A stretch of DNA of 64,000 bases, taken from Isochrysis galbana. Lineage: Eukaryota; Haptophyta; Isochrysidales; Isochrysidaceae. Of the stretch, positions 48,537 to 58,755 are shown piece by piece. The DNA is taken from NCBI GenBank assembly GCA_018136815.1, contig CM030931.1, positions 6,964,399-7,028,398 on the forward strand, given 5' to 3'. The notes below the pieces were generated by a model that made no database searches, had not been told where the DNA came from, and saw nothing but the letters and a program-made list of their open reading frames with translations. Position 1 is the stretch's first letter; each line of letters begins with the position of its first letter. A program made the translations under genes and the position numbers.

Positions 48537-49677
48537 GAAAACTATTGTTATAGTTTGAACTATGGAGCGTGCCGCGACCGCTCCCGAGCCCCAGGCGACC
48601 CTCGCCACCGCGCCCCACCTGGGACGCCCCATGCCGCCCGAGGCGGCTCGTCAGAAAGCCCTCTCAGAGCCCATCCAGCCCATCCAAACCACGCCCGCGC
48701 AAGCGCACGGGGTGGCGAGCACGGGCACCGAACAGGTTGCCCCCATGGCTCTGCGTAGCATGCAGGGGGTCTTTGAGACCCCCTCCAATAGTGGGAAACC
48801 CTCCCACCCCAAGAGCACCTCATGTGGGAGGGCAGCTCAGCTGCCCTCCCCATGGTGGAAACCTCTACCATCAGTGCACCCTACATGGGAGGGCACTTCA
48901 CAACCATCAATCTCCTACGGAGAGCAACTTGTGCCTCTGTTTTTCAACATGTTGACTCACTTCTCGTTTTCACCCCACTCCTGTGGGCCACAAGAACCTA
49001 CAACTCAGTGCCCTGCCTTGGGCCCTCCTTCAACACTTGACTCCCTCTCCTACTCTCCCTTCCCTCTAGAACCAACACAAACAGCACGAACCCCCTCGCC
49101 GCCCTCTGTTCAAAGCACCAAAAATTTCAACTCAAGACCCTTGTTGATACACTTCACGTTTTCACCCCACTCTTGTGGGCCACAATTACCTACAACTCAG
49201 TGCCCTGCCTTGGGCCATCTTCCAACACTTCACTCCCTCTCCCACTCCCTCTTCCAACTACAACTAACCCAAGAAGCACAAACCCCCTTGCCCTCTGCTT
49301 CAAGCACCAAAAATTTCGACTCAAGACAAGAGGGAGGACATGTCTTGAGGCGGCGTCGCTGCCCATGCCTAGCGCAAGGGTATAGCGCCCCCACTCAGAC
49401 ATCTCCTTCCCCACAGCTCCTCTCTGAGGAGTTGCTCCTCTCCCTCCCATTAGGCCCCCTTGCCTGCGAGACCAGAACAGGATCCTGGCGTAGGCGGCTG
49501 TCTGAGTGTGGAGGGAGGGGCGCTGTGGCTAGCGCAGGTAGAAAGCTAGTGAAGAGCTGGGTGGCATAAGGGGGGAAGGGTGCTTGCGCTTGCCGCGGCA
49601 GGGTGTCCTGTCTTGAGTGAGCGCTAGTCCCGTTCCTTTGCCGCGCCGCGACCCATAAAAATTTGTTAAAAATTTAA
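48537..49677 (+). mobile_element. family F retroposon nested in the composite element
   Basis: Flanked by 22-bp direct repeats 48515-48536 and 49678-49699 (their last 19 bases are GTTCACATCATATACCGTA). The 3' end is A/T-rich (ACCCATAAAAATTTGTTAAA), in the same orientation as the internal ORF, as expected of an RNA-copied element. The last ~110 bp (49573-49677) match 57236-57352. Confidence 0.75.
48562..49569 (+). CDS. 335-residue Ser/Pro-rich protein of family F, with internal duplication
   Basis: The frame starts MERAATAPEPQAT 25 bp inside the element and ends in GRKLVKSWVA. Residues about 130-190 and 190-250 are two copies of one ~60-residue unit (FSFSPHSCGPQEPTTQCPAL... STKNFNSR), duplicated at the DNA level. 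No enzymatic motif. It may be only a chance frame in a repeated sequence, but it spans nearly the whole element. Confidence 0.35.
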   Translation: MERAATAPEPQATLATAPHLGRPMPPEAARQKALSEPIQPIQTTPAQAHGVASTGTEQVAPMALRSMQGVFETPSNSGKPSHPKSTSCGRAAQLPSPWWKPLPSVHPTWEGTSQPSISYGEQLVPLFFNMLTHFSFSPHSCGPQEPTTQCPALGPPSTLDSLSYSPFPLEPTQTARTPSPPSVQSTKNFNSRPLLIHFTFSPHSCGPQLPTTQCPALGHLPTLHSLSHSLFQLQLTQEAQTPLPSASSTKNFDSRQEGGHVLRRRRCPCLAQGYSAPTQTSPSPQLLSEELLLSLPLGPLACETRTGSWRRRLSECGGRGAVASAGRKLVKSWVA

Positions 49678-49699
49678 AATGTTCACATCATATACCGTA

Positions 49700-50235
49700 A
49701 TAAACCACCGGTTCCACGGGGTGTCCCAGGGGGTTCCGCCCGCACTCCGCGCCCAGAGTCCCCCCGCGGAAAGAGCGGACGCACGGCGTGCGCTTTCATA
49801 GTAGAGGAAAAAGTTGTTGTGAGCACGCACGGCGCCCCCGCGGGGGAACCGATACACATCGCGCCGTACGCACGCACGGCGTGCACCTGGGTGATTGCGA
49901 GTCATCACACCTGCCCCGTGAGAGACTTCTGTTATATTGCTTGTTTATGTAATGGTAAGCCTTGGGCACCACAGGGGCACCGTAGATGAAAAAGTTGCTG
50001 TGCGCACGCAAGGCGTCCGCGGGGGAAACGCTGCACATCGCGCCATGCGCACGCACGGCGTGCACTTAGGGTTACTCATCACACATGTCCCGTGAGAGAT
50101 CTTTCTTATATTACACGTTTACGTAAGTGTAAGTGTAGGAAACCGTCGAGAAACCAGTCGCGACATGCGCACGCGCACGCACGGCGTCCCCGCGGGGGAC
50201 CCGATGCACATCGGCACGCACGGCGTGCATCTCGT
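49700..50235 (+). repeat. family C array: three dyad-rich units
   Basis: Units begin near 49800, 49985 and 50130. Each carries AAAAAGTTG, GCGCACGCA(C/A)GGCG, a CCCGCGGGGG dyad, GCACATCG, CGCACGGCGTGCA and ATCACAC, separated by AT-richer spacers with GTTTA(C/T)GTAA. Same order as 32650-33075 but with a longer, less regular period. Confidence 0.78.
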
Positions 50236-50520
50236 CTAATTGTGAGCCTTTATTGCTCTCAGGGACTGAATGCCATAAACATCGGGGGTGATTGTTGTAT
50301 AAATAACTATGGACATTTGATGGCTCCATTCGATTGACGACCCATAATTGACGGGACGACACCTGGGGGTCACTCACCGACGCCATTGCCCTTCGTGGGG
50401 CGGGAGGGCGTCGTTCGGAGGGGGGAGGCGGCTGGCGGGGCAGGTAGGGGGGGACCCTGCGGAATCCTTGGACACCCAGGGGGGGGAAAATAGTGGTTAA
50501 AATGAGTGAGTGACCGGGCT

Positions 50521-50782
50521 ATGAATGCGACAGATAGGTGTTAGCCCTGAATCTTCAGATCTTTTTTTTCCTCGATGCGGTTCGACAATCCTCGTAGTCC
50601 ACTCTGAACCACACAGCCACAGCTACAGCTCACCACCAATCACAACCACCGTTGACGCATGGGATTAAATCATGCACGAACACTTTTACCAACTCCTATC
50701 CGTCTAATGATTGCGGACGCTCTCCAGTTCACAATCACAACGATAATATATTTCTCACAAGTGACAGAGGCAGGTCGCCTCG
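50521..50782. other. intergenic
   Basis: Contains the ATCTTCAGATCTTTTTTTT block shared with 34452 and 55332. No gene. Confidence 0.45.
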
Positions 50783-51985
50783 TCATCTTGTGACCCTGGG
50801 CATGCTACCTCTGCGGCTATCCATATCATCCTCAAATTGCTCGTCCAAGGAAAGGGCTCGTATCGTTGACGTAGTAGTTGGGCGAGAGAAGGCTATTGAC
50901 GACTCGCGACGAGGGCCGCCTTGTGGCGGGACGCAAGATGCCGCTTCACGGACCGGCATAGGTGATCGGCCTACCGGAGAATCGAGTGTAAAAGGGCGCT
51001 TCTGGTCCATCCTCTCCTTGTACAATTGCGAGCTACCTTGTCGCTGAGGCGCCTGGGGCGACGAGGAGCTTTGACTTGAATGTTGCGGCAAAGGTAAACT
51101 CGGCTTTGCCTCCTGCGACGGCGGCAGGCTCACCCTCACCCCGCGCTGCGGCGGCAGGCCTGATCTAACTTCGCGTTGAGAGGACACGCTGGTCCTGACG
51201 TCCAGCTGTGGTGGCAGGCCGGTGATGACCTCTGGCTGTGGCGGCAGGCTTGTACGCGCCAAATGCGGGGTTGGCGCCAAGTTGGATCGTTCGAGATGGT
51301 GCTGCGGGCTAATAGAATTATACATCCCTTCCGACGCTCTGGCGGCCGCATTATCACTATTCCGCAGTCCCATATTCGCCGTGGCCAGGGATCGTCTGTC
51401 AACAGTGTCGTTCTCGGAATCAACCGCCCTTGCATCATGCATTACTGGGATCATTCCGTAGCCAGAAGCGAGTTGTATGGGAGCAAGTGCTGAGGTGCTG
51501 GAGATCTGCGTCGAGGCGTGGTTGACAACTACACCGCGCGTCTGTGACCCAATGCTGTATGAGACCGGCGGGGGAATCGTCTGCATCCCCCTCGAAATGG
51601 TGGTCACCACCGGGTAGCTCTTCCGGGCCGGGACTGGCGCAAGCGGGGGCGATAACTGTTGTGGCACCGTTTGGACTCCAGAAGAGAGCAGCTGCGCGGG
51701 TGGGGGCTCGGTGGTCTGGATGAGCTGATTCAGACTGCGTAAACGCCGCCTCTCGATCGCGCGCATCAGCAGGCATCCCGCGAGCAGCCCGATGAAGAAG
51801 GCGCTGAGTGCGCCGTCGCTAGCACGAGGATCCCCACACGGATCATCGTCCTGCGGGTAGCAGATGCAGCCCGTGGTGGCGCAGGTGCATTGGTCACATT
51901 GGGGCTCGCCGAGACCCTTGTGCGTGAAGAGCGCCGCGCTCCCGCTCGCTGCGCATAGCATGGCCAGCGCAAAGAGGCACCCCAT
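50783..51985 (-). CDS. type I membrane protein with Cys-rich ectodomain, function unknown
   Basis: Intronless, 400 residues. Signal peptide MGCLFALAMLCAASGSAA; a short Cys-rich ectodomain (about 27-52, CDQCTCATTGCICYPQDDDPC, six Cys); one TM helix at about 58-78 (GALSAFFIGLLAGCLLMRAI) followed by ERRRLRS; then about 315 residues of disordered cytoplasmic tail rich in Ser/Pro/Gln. The tail holds four to five imperfect repeats of the form SLPPQxEVxxG (about 240-295). The layout suggests a small cysteine-knot-like surface domain with a signalling or scaffold tail. No family is recognised. Good codon structure with no frame breaks. Confidence 0.7.
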   Translation of the reverse strand: MGCLFALAMLCAASGSAALFTHKGLGEPQCDQCTCATTGCICYPQDDDPCGDPRASDGALSAFFIGLLAGCLLMRAIERRRLRSLNQLIQTTEPPPAQLLSSGVQTVPQQLSPPLAPVPARKSYPVVTTISRGMQTIPPPVSYSIGSQTRGVVVNHASTQISSTSALAPIQLASGYGMIPVMHDARAVDSENDTVDRRSLATANMGLRNSDNAAARASEGMYNSISPQHHLERSNLAPTPHLARTSLPPQPEVITGLPPQLDVRTSVSSQREVRSGLPPQRGVRVSLPPSQEAKPSLPLPQHSSQSSSSPQAPQRQGSSQLYKERMDQKRPFTLDSPVGRSPMPVREAASCVPPQGGPRRESSIAFSRPTTTSTIRALSLDEQFEDDMDSRRGSMPRVTR

Positions 51986-52461
51986 CGCGCGAGGGAGAGG
52001 GGGAAGGCAACCGGCACCCTCCCCCGCTCTGCGGCTCCACCGATCAGGCGAGCCAACGCCCGCGCTCTCTCTTCAAGAAGCTGTTCGTCCGTTTTTATAT
52101 CCTTAGAGAGTGCGCCTAGCGGATGAACGCCGCCGTCCGCTGTGCGCTGCGTGCCGCCCCTCGTCTCACATTTCCGCGTCGTCGTACGCTCTCTTTGGTG
52201 TCCATAATGGATTCTTCTCTGCTTCTGTCGTTTCTGGGCTTGAATCGGGTCATCTTGTTTGGCGTCTCGAATATGCTCGTTAGTTTTTGGCATTCGCCTA
52301 GGTGCTAGGTACTAGGTGCTAGGTGCTAGGTGTGCGGAGGTAGAGGTAAGTAAGGGTAATGGAGCAGCCTGGGTTGAAAAAAATCGCTGCATCATGGGGT
52401 CAGAATATTTTTTTCGCGGGACGGTAGGACGCGGGAAGTTTTCTCCCTACCTCTCCCTAAG
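51986..52461. other. intergenic, nothing recognised
   Basis: Tandem AGGTGCT/AGGTACT units at 52300-52332. No gene. Confidence 0.4.
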
Positions 52462-53560
52462 GTAGCCCGTTCACTCACTAGGGGGGTGCGGAGGGCACCA
52501 TCTGTAATGGGCAAACGAAGGCCTAAATACTAAATAATAAATAAGCTCCCTATCTCTTAAGAGGCGGATAGAAGCACCTTTGAAGGTAGGTGCTTCGCGG
52601 CAGTTTAGTGCTCTGAGCTTCCTGTATTAAGTGAAATGGACGTTTCAGTCACTTAAACGCACCCTATCTTCAAAGCAACCGCGACATGCAGCACCTCCAA
52701 AGGCCCAAAGGTGCTTCGCGGAAATATTCGATCTGGTATGGGAGATCAGTAAAAAAAAACCGGTGGTGTGGCAAGTGCGAGGTCCTGAGGTGTGTCAGTG
52801 TCAGTGTGTGGATGTGGTTGTGATTGTGAGTCTGTAGCATGGGATGTAAGATGCGTAGGACGAGACGGACGGGAGGAGCGACCGGAGGCAGCACGGGGAA
52901 GGAGCACTCGAGCCGGCACTGGCGAGTTATGAGCGGGCATGGCAGACAGGAGCGAGACGGGAGACGAAGGGGAGAGACACAGGGGCCTCCTGGCGATGGT
53001 CGCGGGCAGCTACGAAGAAAACAACACGGGAAAACACTGAAGGGAGTACACTGGGAAGAACCTAGGAACAACGGGGAAACTAATGGAAACGGGAATGGGA
53101 ATGGGGCGGGCGCTGGAGGAGCGGCGGGAGCGGGACTCTTCGAACCTCTCTGGCCAAGGGAGGAACAAGGAAACGCCGAGAAAGCATGGAATAGCGGGAA
53201 GGAGGGGATCTCGGCTGTGGGCTGTGGACGCGGGGCGGGAAGAGGAGAGAGAGAGAGGAACGGGGTGTCGGGGAGACACGCTCTAACTAAAGATAGAACG
53301 CGGGCGGAAGGTGAGAAAGGGGCCGGGCGCGGGAAACGTGGGAAGGGCGGGAAGGGGCGGGCGCGGATGAAAGGGAAGGGAGCGGGGCGCGGGAGTGACG
53401 CGCTCCTAAGGCGGGGCGTGCGGGGTGGTGTGTCCCTCCCTATCCGCAACAGGGGGTCTTCCGGCAAATTTTCGAAAAATACCCGATTTCAGGCCTCTGA
53501 CGGCCGTGCGCAAATATATTTCAGGCCCCCCTCCGGTATTATTGTACCGATGGCCTTCGT
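52462..53560 (+). repeat. family E repeat split by a ~680-bp GC-rich insert
   Basis: The first half 52462-52765 (AGCCCGTTCACTCACT to GATCAGTAAAAAAAAACCGG) and second half 53446-53560 (GGGGGTCTTCCGGCAAA to CCCCCCTCCGGTATTATT) together equal the copy at 40086. The insert is GA/GC-rich without ATs; long ORFs on both strands in it are not gene-like. Confidence 0.65.
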
Positions 53561-53704
53561 GCGCGCCTCTCGCAGCGAAACACGAAACCATGGGCATCGG
53601 CAGCTGGCCCGGACCAAAGATCCTGGTTCTATACGCACAGCAATATATTTTTACTATGTTTTCATGGACTTGAACGTGTTCGTAAGTAAGGAGTGGAATA
53701 GGTT

Positions 53705-54380
53705 TGGTTTGGAGCTATCTTGATAGAAGTAGATAGCTGGTCAGAGCCATCTTGATAGATAGAGATAGTGCCCGTGGCTATCTTGATAGATAGAGATAGT
53801 CGCCAACACCGCTCACCTTCCTTCTCACGACCGAAGCGCTCACCCGCGCGATAAACGGAGACCCCGACATACAGGGGGTAGATCTTAACGGATACGATCT
53901 GAAGATCAGCCAGTTCGCGGACGACACGGCGATCATCACGAGGGACTACGCGAGCCTAAAGAGAGCATTAGTTTGGGTACGAGCGCACGAAAGAGCCACG
54001 GGGGGCAAAACGAACGAGGCTAAGTTCCAAGGCATTCGTATGGGTATGGGTTCACATAGATGCCAAAAACCGCCATGGGATATGCGCAAATACAACTGGA
54101 TCGCAAACGACCAGTATCTAACGATACTAGGCATCCCATTAGGAGCCCCGGAAGCCCTAAAACCCTTTTGGAGGAAACTAGCGGAGAAAATAGATGCCAA
54201 AGCGGCACGTCTGGCACCGATAGCGCGACACATGACCATTTTCGGCAGAACCAACATATCCGCACTATCTATAGTTAGTAGATAGTAGTAGTAGATATTA
54301 GCCTAATAGTTTGGAGCGCCCATAACTGCTATCTTGATAGATAGAGATAGTGCCGATTGCTATCTTGATAGATGTGGATA
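53705..54380. repeat. CTATCTTGATAGATAGAGATAG repeats flanking a LINE fragment
   Basis: Three units at 53715-53800 and two at 54328-54382. Each unit is a partial palindrome and the units are about 45 bp apart. The LINE RT fragment lies between the two groups, as if inserted in a once-continuous array. Confidence 0.7.
53812..54285 (+). mobile_element. LINE reverse transcriptase fragment 3 (palm/thumb)
   Basis: One open frame: LTTEALTRAINGD, the catalytic motif ISQFADDTAIITRDY, GGKTNEAKF, then LTILGIPLG and KPFWRKLAEKIDAKAARL of the thumb region. It complements fragment 2 in RT coverage but is at a different locus. Truncated at both ends. Confidence 0.87.
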
Positions 54381-54935
54381 GTCCTCAAACCCAATTACAT
54401 AGTAGATATTAAGATATCTAGGTATCTTGTTCCACACCTACACCTTATTCGTAAGTATCAAGTATCGCAAAAACTAAAGACTAAAGACGCTAACCGCTAG
54501 CAAAACACCAAGGGGGCTCGAGAACCCAACTTCGACCCGCGAGCGGGGGCGTCACGAGGCCGTTCGAGTCACCGCTCACCAAAGAAATGGATGCCGCTAC
54601 CAGCTACCATCACCAAAGTGTGCGGTTTGCCGCCCTCACAGCCACGCCAATCGCGCCCGCCGCCCCCGCGCACTGCGTCGAAATCGGCCGCTTGCGGCCC
54701 CTGGTGATGACGTCATCACGTCCCAAGACGCGCCGTGAGTGCCCAACTTCGACCGGCCATCCCCGCAGTCGCCGCATTTCTGCGGCAGCATGGACCGAGA
54801 CTTCGACATGCTGAGGTCGTCGCTCACACTTCCGAGCCCACCAGCAACCCACGGAGCTTTGCTAAGGCCGAGTTACTTCAGGAGATGAACGCGAGGAACG
54901 TTGAACATCAAGGTGAGCTCAGTGCTCGAGAGACG
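54381..54935. other. intergenic with possible captured exon
   Basis: A frame at 54735-54950 (HAEVVAHTSEPTS, SFAKAELLQEMNARNVEHQ, GELSARETEHQ) looks like part of a coiled-coil protein and runs directly into family A sequence. It may be a gene fragment carried next to the element. 54640-54680 resembles 60600-60640. Confidence 0.4.
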
Positions 54936-54939
54936 GAGC

Positions 54940-55350
54940 ATCAAACAGGCTCGCCTGAATCGCGCGTCTTGGCCCGGCGAGGCCAGCAGGCCAGCCCATC
55001 GCTCCAACCCCCCCCCCCCCTGTCGACAGGCAGGCAGGTGCCGCAAGGGGGGGGCCTGGTGCTCAGGAGCGCCAGCGAGGGAGAGGCAGGGGAGGCCAGG
55101 GCCCAGACCCAGCGTCCTCTGCCCCTTGAGCTAGCCTCCAAGAGCCTTCATGGGGCGCTAGCAGGCAGCTGCAAGCCTGCCGCCAGGCGCGCCATCGCGC
55201 GTTCCATAGAAGAGGGGAGAGAGCGCGCGGAGAAGGGGGTGGGCGCGAGCGAGAGCTTCGCCCACCGAAGAATAGGTAAGCCCCGCATCTGTTTACAGGA
55301 TAAGAGGATAAGTCGGGGCTGAGGCCGCCGGTAGCCCCGAATCTTCAGAT
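54940..55350 (+). repeat. family A, 5'-truncated copy
   Basis: Starts in the middle of the family (GGCTCGCCTGAATCGC), continues through CAGGCAGGTGC, GCGAGGGAGAGGCAGG and GCGCGCCATCGCGCG to the structured block 55280-55319, and ends ATCTTCAGATATTTTT. Confidence 0.75.
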
Positions 55351-55664
55351 ATTTTTCAAAGTTAAATGTCAGTATCCAACAAGGGGGGTTGCCACCAGGC
55401 AGGAGGATGGAGCGAAGAGGGAAGCGGGCGTGGCTACATCTCTGCGAACCCAGGGCCACGCACGAGGCGAGATCATCAAGAAGTTTTTTCTTCTTCTGAA
55501 AAAGAAGTGCGCCCACTTGTCTCTGATGCGCGCTAAACAGCAAATGGCTAGCAGCTAGCTAGCAGCCCTTGGTGCTGGTGCTAGTAGTCACAGCGGATGC
55601 TGGAGAGACCATTGGTCGAGGGCAAGTCAGGTGCTGCGTCCCTAAGCCCTACGCACGGTGCCAC
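55351..55664. other. intergenic between family A copy and pfkB gene
   Basis: Contains ATCATCAAGAAGTTTTTTC, shared with 60860 and 61230. No gene. Confidence 0.4.
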
Positions 55665-56687
55665 TCACGATCCAGCCGACGTCTCGAGAAAAAACTGAAT
55701 GTCTGCACCCTCTAGCGGATTAACGCATGCACCACTACGGGCGACTGTTGCTGCTCCCGCCGCCGCACCCGCGCGCAAGGCGGCCTCAACATTAGTATTG
55801 TCCAACAGAAATTGTAAAAGAAATCCAGCATCGAATGCGTCACCCGCCCCTGTTGCATCGACAACTTGTGTTGGGAAAACAGGCTGCTTCCAGCGTTCCG
55901 CCCCGCGGGCAGCAATAGCTCCTTTAGCACCAAGCTTAACCACTACAAGCGCTGAAGGATATCGCCGAGAAAGTTCCTCCATGGCTGCGTTTGGGCTCTC
56001 TTGTGTTCCGGCTATCCCCATGGCTTCAATCTCAGAAGGTAACATCACGTCCACAATTGAAAGCAAACGATGCAGGTGCTGGCCCTCTCCTTGCCACTTC
56101 TCAGATGCATCGAATTGAGGATCGAACGAAACAATGCCTCCAGACGAACGAACGCTTCTGCAAAGCCCAAGGAGGTCATCGGTGTGAAGCTTAGGGCAGT
56201 TGAAGTAACCACCCAGATGTAATAGAGCCCATTCACTGTCGCCGAGTTCGGGCGCGCACTCGGACACGCTGAGCTGCGATGTGGATGAATAGCATGACAC
56301 CATTGCTCGATCAGCATCCAGCCTGACCAGCCCGCCCAAAGGCTTAACATGCTTCATACCGGATAGAATGATGCAGCAAGACTGAGAGACCCGCGGGAGA
56401 AGGCGGAGCGTCGACTCCGGCGAGTGTAGTAGCCCCTCCTCCTTCACGCGACGCAGGAAGTAACGGCCGAGCTCGTCGTCACCAAGAGCAGAGAAGAGAG
56501 AGACGGAGAGGGCACCCCGGGCGAGGCCCGCTAGGTTGCGTGCCGTGTTCGCGCAGGATCCACCTGGTAGCAGATGCACAGCAGCGGCCGTACGGTCCAT
56601 ACCCCACTCGGGCAGACCGCTCACCCCGTCGGCCTGCATGTCGACGAAGACATCGCCGAGCATTGCGACACGAGGCGCCTCGGCCAT
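55665..56687 (-). CDS. pfkB/ribokinase-family carbohydrate kinase
   Basis: ATP-dependent phosphorylation of a sugar or nucleoside. 340 residues, intronless. Seen: VAMLGDVFVDM at the N-terminus, PGGSCANTARNLAGLARG (pfkB signature 1), FSALGDDELGRYF, the adenosine/sugar strand HLGGYFNCPKL, and the C-terminal signature with catalytic Asp: VVDATGAGDAFDAGFL, followed by AALRAGAAAGAATVARSGA. All key residues are present. Closest in feel to ribokinase/adenosine kinase-like members, but the substrate is not determinable. I chose the ATG at 56687 because it immediately precedes the first beta strand; the frame is open to an ATG at 56744. Confidence 0.9.
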   Translation of the reverse strand: MAEAPRVAMLGDVFVDMQADGVSGLPEWGMDRTAAAVHLLPGGSCANTARNLAGLARGALSVSLFSALGDDELGRYFLRRVKEEGLLHSPESTLRLLPRVSQSCCIILSGMKHVKPLGGLVRLDADRAMVSCYSSTSQLSVSECAPELGDSEWALLHLGGYFNCPKLHTDDLLGLCRSVRSSGGIVSFDPQFDASEKWQGEGQHLHRLLSIVDVMLPSEIEAMGIAGTQESPNAAMEELSRRYPSALVVVKLGAKGAIAARGAERWKQPVFPTQVVDATGAGDAFDAGFLLQFLLDNTNVEAALRAGAAAGAATVARSGACVNPLEGADIQFFLETSAGS

Positions 56688-56744
56688 TCTTGCACGCATA
56701 AAAATGCTCAAGGAAAACTGGCTGCCTGACAGAGAGGAAGACAC

Positions 56745-57559
56745 AATAAGGAGGAAGGGAGGGGGAGGGAGGGAGAGAGGGAGAAGGGAGGGGGGAAAAG
56801 GGGGGGGGGGCAGAGAGAGACTCGTCGTCGTCCGTCCGCCCGGGGTAAAGTTTATGGGAGATTCGTACTAGCTGGGTTCTACTTCTATCCCGGGTGGGTG
56901 AAATTGCGGCGTCGAGGGAGGTTCGCGCATTGAGCGGTTGAGCGGTGAAGGTTAGTCTGGCGAGAAAGATGGCAGCGCACTCTGGGTGAAGGAACAAGCA
57001 CGCCGGGCCGTTCAGGTTCAGGCATACTCCCGCGATTTTCTTGTGGGGGTGAAGGTGGCAGCGGATCGTCGTGCACTTGTTGGCGATCCAGGCGCCCGGG
57101 ATCTCGTACGAAAGGTTGCAGCGCACCCCGCGCTTGTTGCGGAGGCAGAGGCCTTGAGTGAATCGTGCGCACGGCTTTGGCGGGGCATTCCCGAGCGCCT
57201 CTCTGGCGCTGAGTGGGTGGCGCGCGTACGGGTGGCGGAAGGGTGCGCGCTTGCGCTTGCCGCGGCAAGGAGTCTTATCTTGAGTGATGAGTGCTAGCTA
57301 GTCCCGTCCCTCTGTCGCGCCGCAACCCATAAAAATTTGTTAAAAATTAAAATCATTATCAGCGGAAAGTGGAAGAAGGCAGAGATCACAAATTGACCGT
57401 GGTGGTGCACGGCGAAACCACTTAGGAACCGCACCAAACGGATTCCGGCTTACGCGCAACAGCATGTCCCCCACATCGGTGGCCTGCTGTGACGTTGGCC
57501 GCGAGGCCAAGCATTCGGAAGAAATTGCCGACAGTGGGAGCAAATCTACTCCGGCTTTG
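56745..57559. other. intergenic with a second family F 3' end
   Basis: 57236-57352 matches the last ~110 bp of the family F retroposon (GGTGCG..TTGCGCTTGCCGCGGCA, TAGTCCCGT, CCCATAAAAATTTGTTAAA). Upstream, the frame 56986-57297 (MKEQARRAVQVQAYSRDFLVGVKV...) could belong to that element but does not resemble the 48562 ORF. Confidence 0.5.
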
Positions 57560-58755
57560 CTATTCGTCTAGGATGTGGTCCTCGCTAGCCGGAACTTTAG
57601 CGAAAGACAAAGCCCGTGTACTTATGTCGTCTGAAACTTGCGTGGCGCTAAGATCGTCGCTATTTGTGCTCCTATCGCCCGCCGCGCTACTGGCCAGTTT
57701 ACGCTTGGCCGCACGTCGCGCCGCCTTCGACATTTCGGGAGGGCGGATGTATTCTCGTGACGGCAGCGCCAACTCGATCGCAGCCTTCCAATCGCCTGTC
57801 GCATGAACATGCAGAAGCATTTCAAACACAGCCGGTAGAGTGAGCGGTAGGCGCCCGTTGTTCACATTCGGCACGTGCTCACGTAATGGCAGGCGCGCGG
57901 TGGTTGCCCCAATAGCAGCGGCCCGGTTGAAAGACTGCATCTTCTTGGTAGAGCAGTCGACCAGCCCACCGATCACATACACCTTGGAGGAGTCTAGAGT
58001 GGTCAGGATGTTGTCCGAGTCTGGAGAGAGGAAGATGAGTTCAGAGGGTGAAAACCTGGCGCAAATTCAAGATTCGGGAGTGAGAAAGGCGCACGACCTC
58101 ACAGACAAGATTAGGACGTTCGCCCATCGCAGCCTGAGAACGCTCACCGATCCTCAACATCCTCATCCATCAGGTGGACCTTCCAACGAAGGTGGTCTTG
58201 GGTGGGCGGTAAGCAGATTTGTGGGCATCGTTTCAGCGAGGCCAAGTGCATGGAGAAGGGTATTTGAGCACGCCGATTGATACCAGAGCACCGGCCGAGT
58301 TGAGCTGCAAGCGACTTCTGCTCCTTCTCCTTCATCTGCGCGCCGTAGTAGAGATCTATGGCCACACGTAGGCCATCCTTCAGCGCCGCCTCGAGGCGTG
58401 CACTCTGTGCACACACCTCGTCGTACCTCCTCTGCCGCTCCACTGCCTCGGCCTCCAAGAATGTCTTTCGTTCGTCCTCAGACATTGCCGCCAGCATCGC
58501 CTCGCGGTCCGCGTGACGCTTCTGCACCTGCTGCCGGTGGGCCTCCTTCTCGCGCTGTCGCCAGAGCACACGGAGCTGCTTTTGTCGTTCAGCCTTGAGC
58601 TCTCGCTTCTGCGCCTTGGTAAGCCGCTGGACGGATGGATTTGGGGTTGTAGTTATAGGTGCCGATCCTGACGCCTCACTGTCCTCGCCGGCTGGCGGGC
58701 TCGGCTCGAGCGCGGCCGCTGCTGGGGCGGAAGCGCACGAGGCCGCGTCCGTCAT
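57560..58755 (-). CDS. TRM10: Trm10-family tRNA guanine-9 N1-methyltransferase
   Basis: SPOUT-class SAM-dependent methyltransferase that makes m1G9 in tRNA. Exons 58755-58148 and 58055-57560 join in phase (GTGAGC donor, CGCCAG acceptor) to 367 residues. The N-terminus is disordered, then a long basic helix (about 50-110, RLTKAQKRELKAERQKQLRVLW). Family motifs: LRVAIDLYYG (about 128), KSLAAQLGRCSGINRRA, WKVHLMDEDVEDR|FSPSELIFLSPDSDNIL across the splice, SSKVYVIGGLVDCSTKK (catalytic-site Asp in GGLVD), ARLPLREHV, and LTLPAVFEMLLHVHATGDWKAAIELALPSR at the end. The C-terminal ~55 residues are an extra Ser/Asp-rich tail. Complete and probably active. Confidence 0.92.

Larger units (their letters stand above)
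48314..50520. mobile_element. 2.2-kb composite element with ~100-bp inverted ends (families E/C)
   Basis: The left end 48314-48413 (AGCCCGGTCACTCACT, TTTTAACCACTATTTTCC, GGGTGTC, AAGGATTCCGCAGGGT, GCCAGCCGCC) is the reverse complement of 50421-50520. The outermost 16 bases equal the start of family E. Inside are a nested retroposon (48537-49677) and a three-unit family C array (49700-50235). No transposase is present. No clear target duplication is seen outside the ends. Confidence 0.78.
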
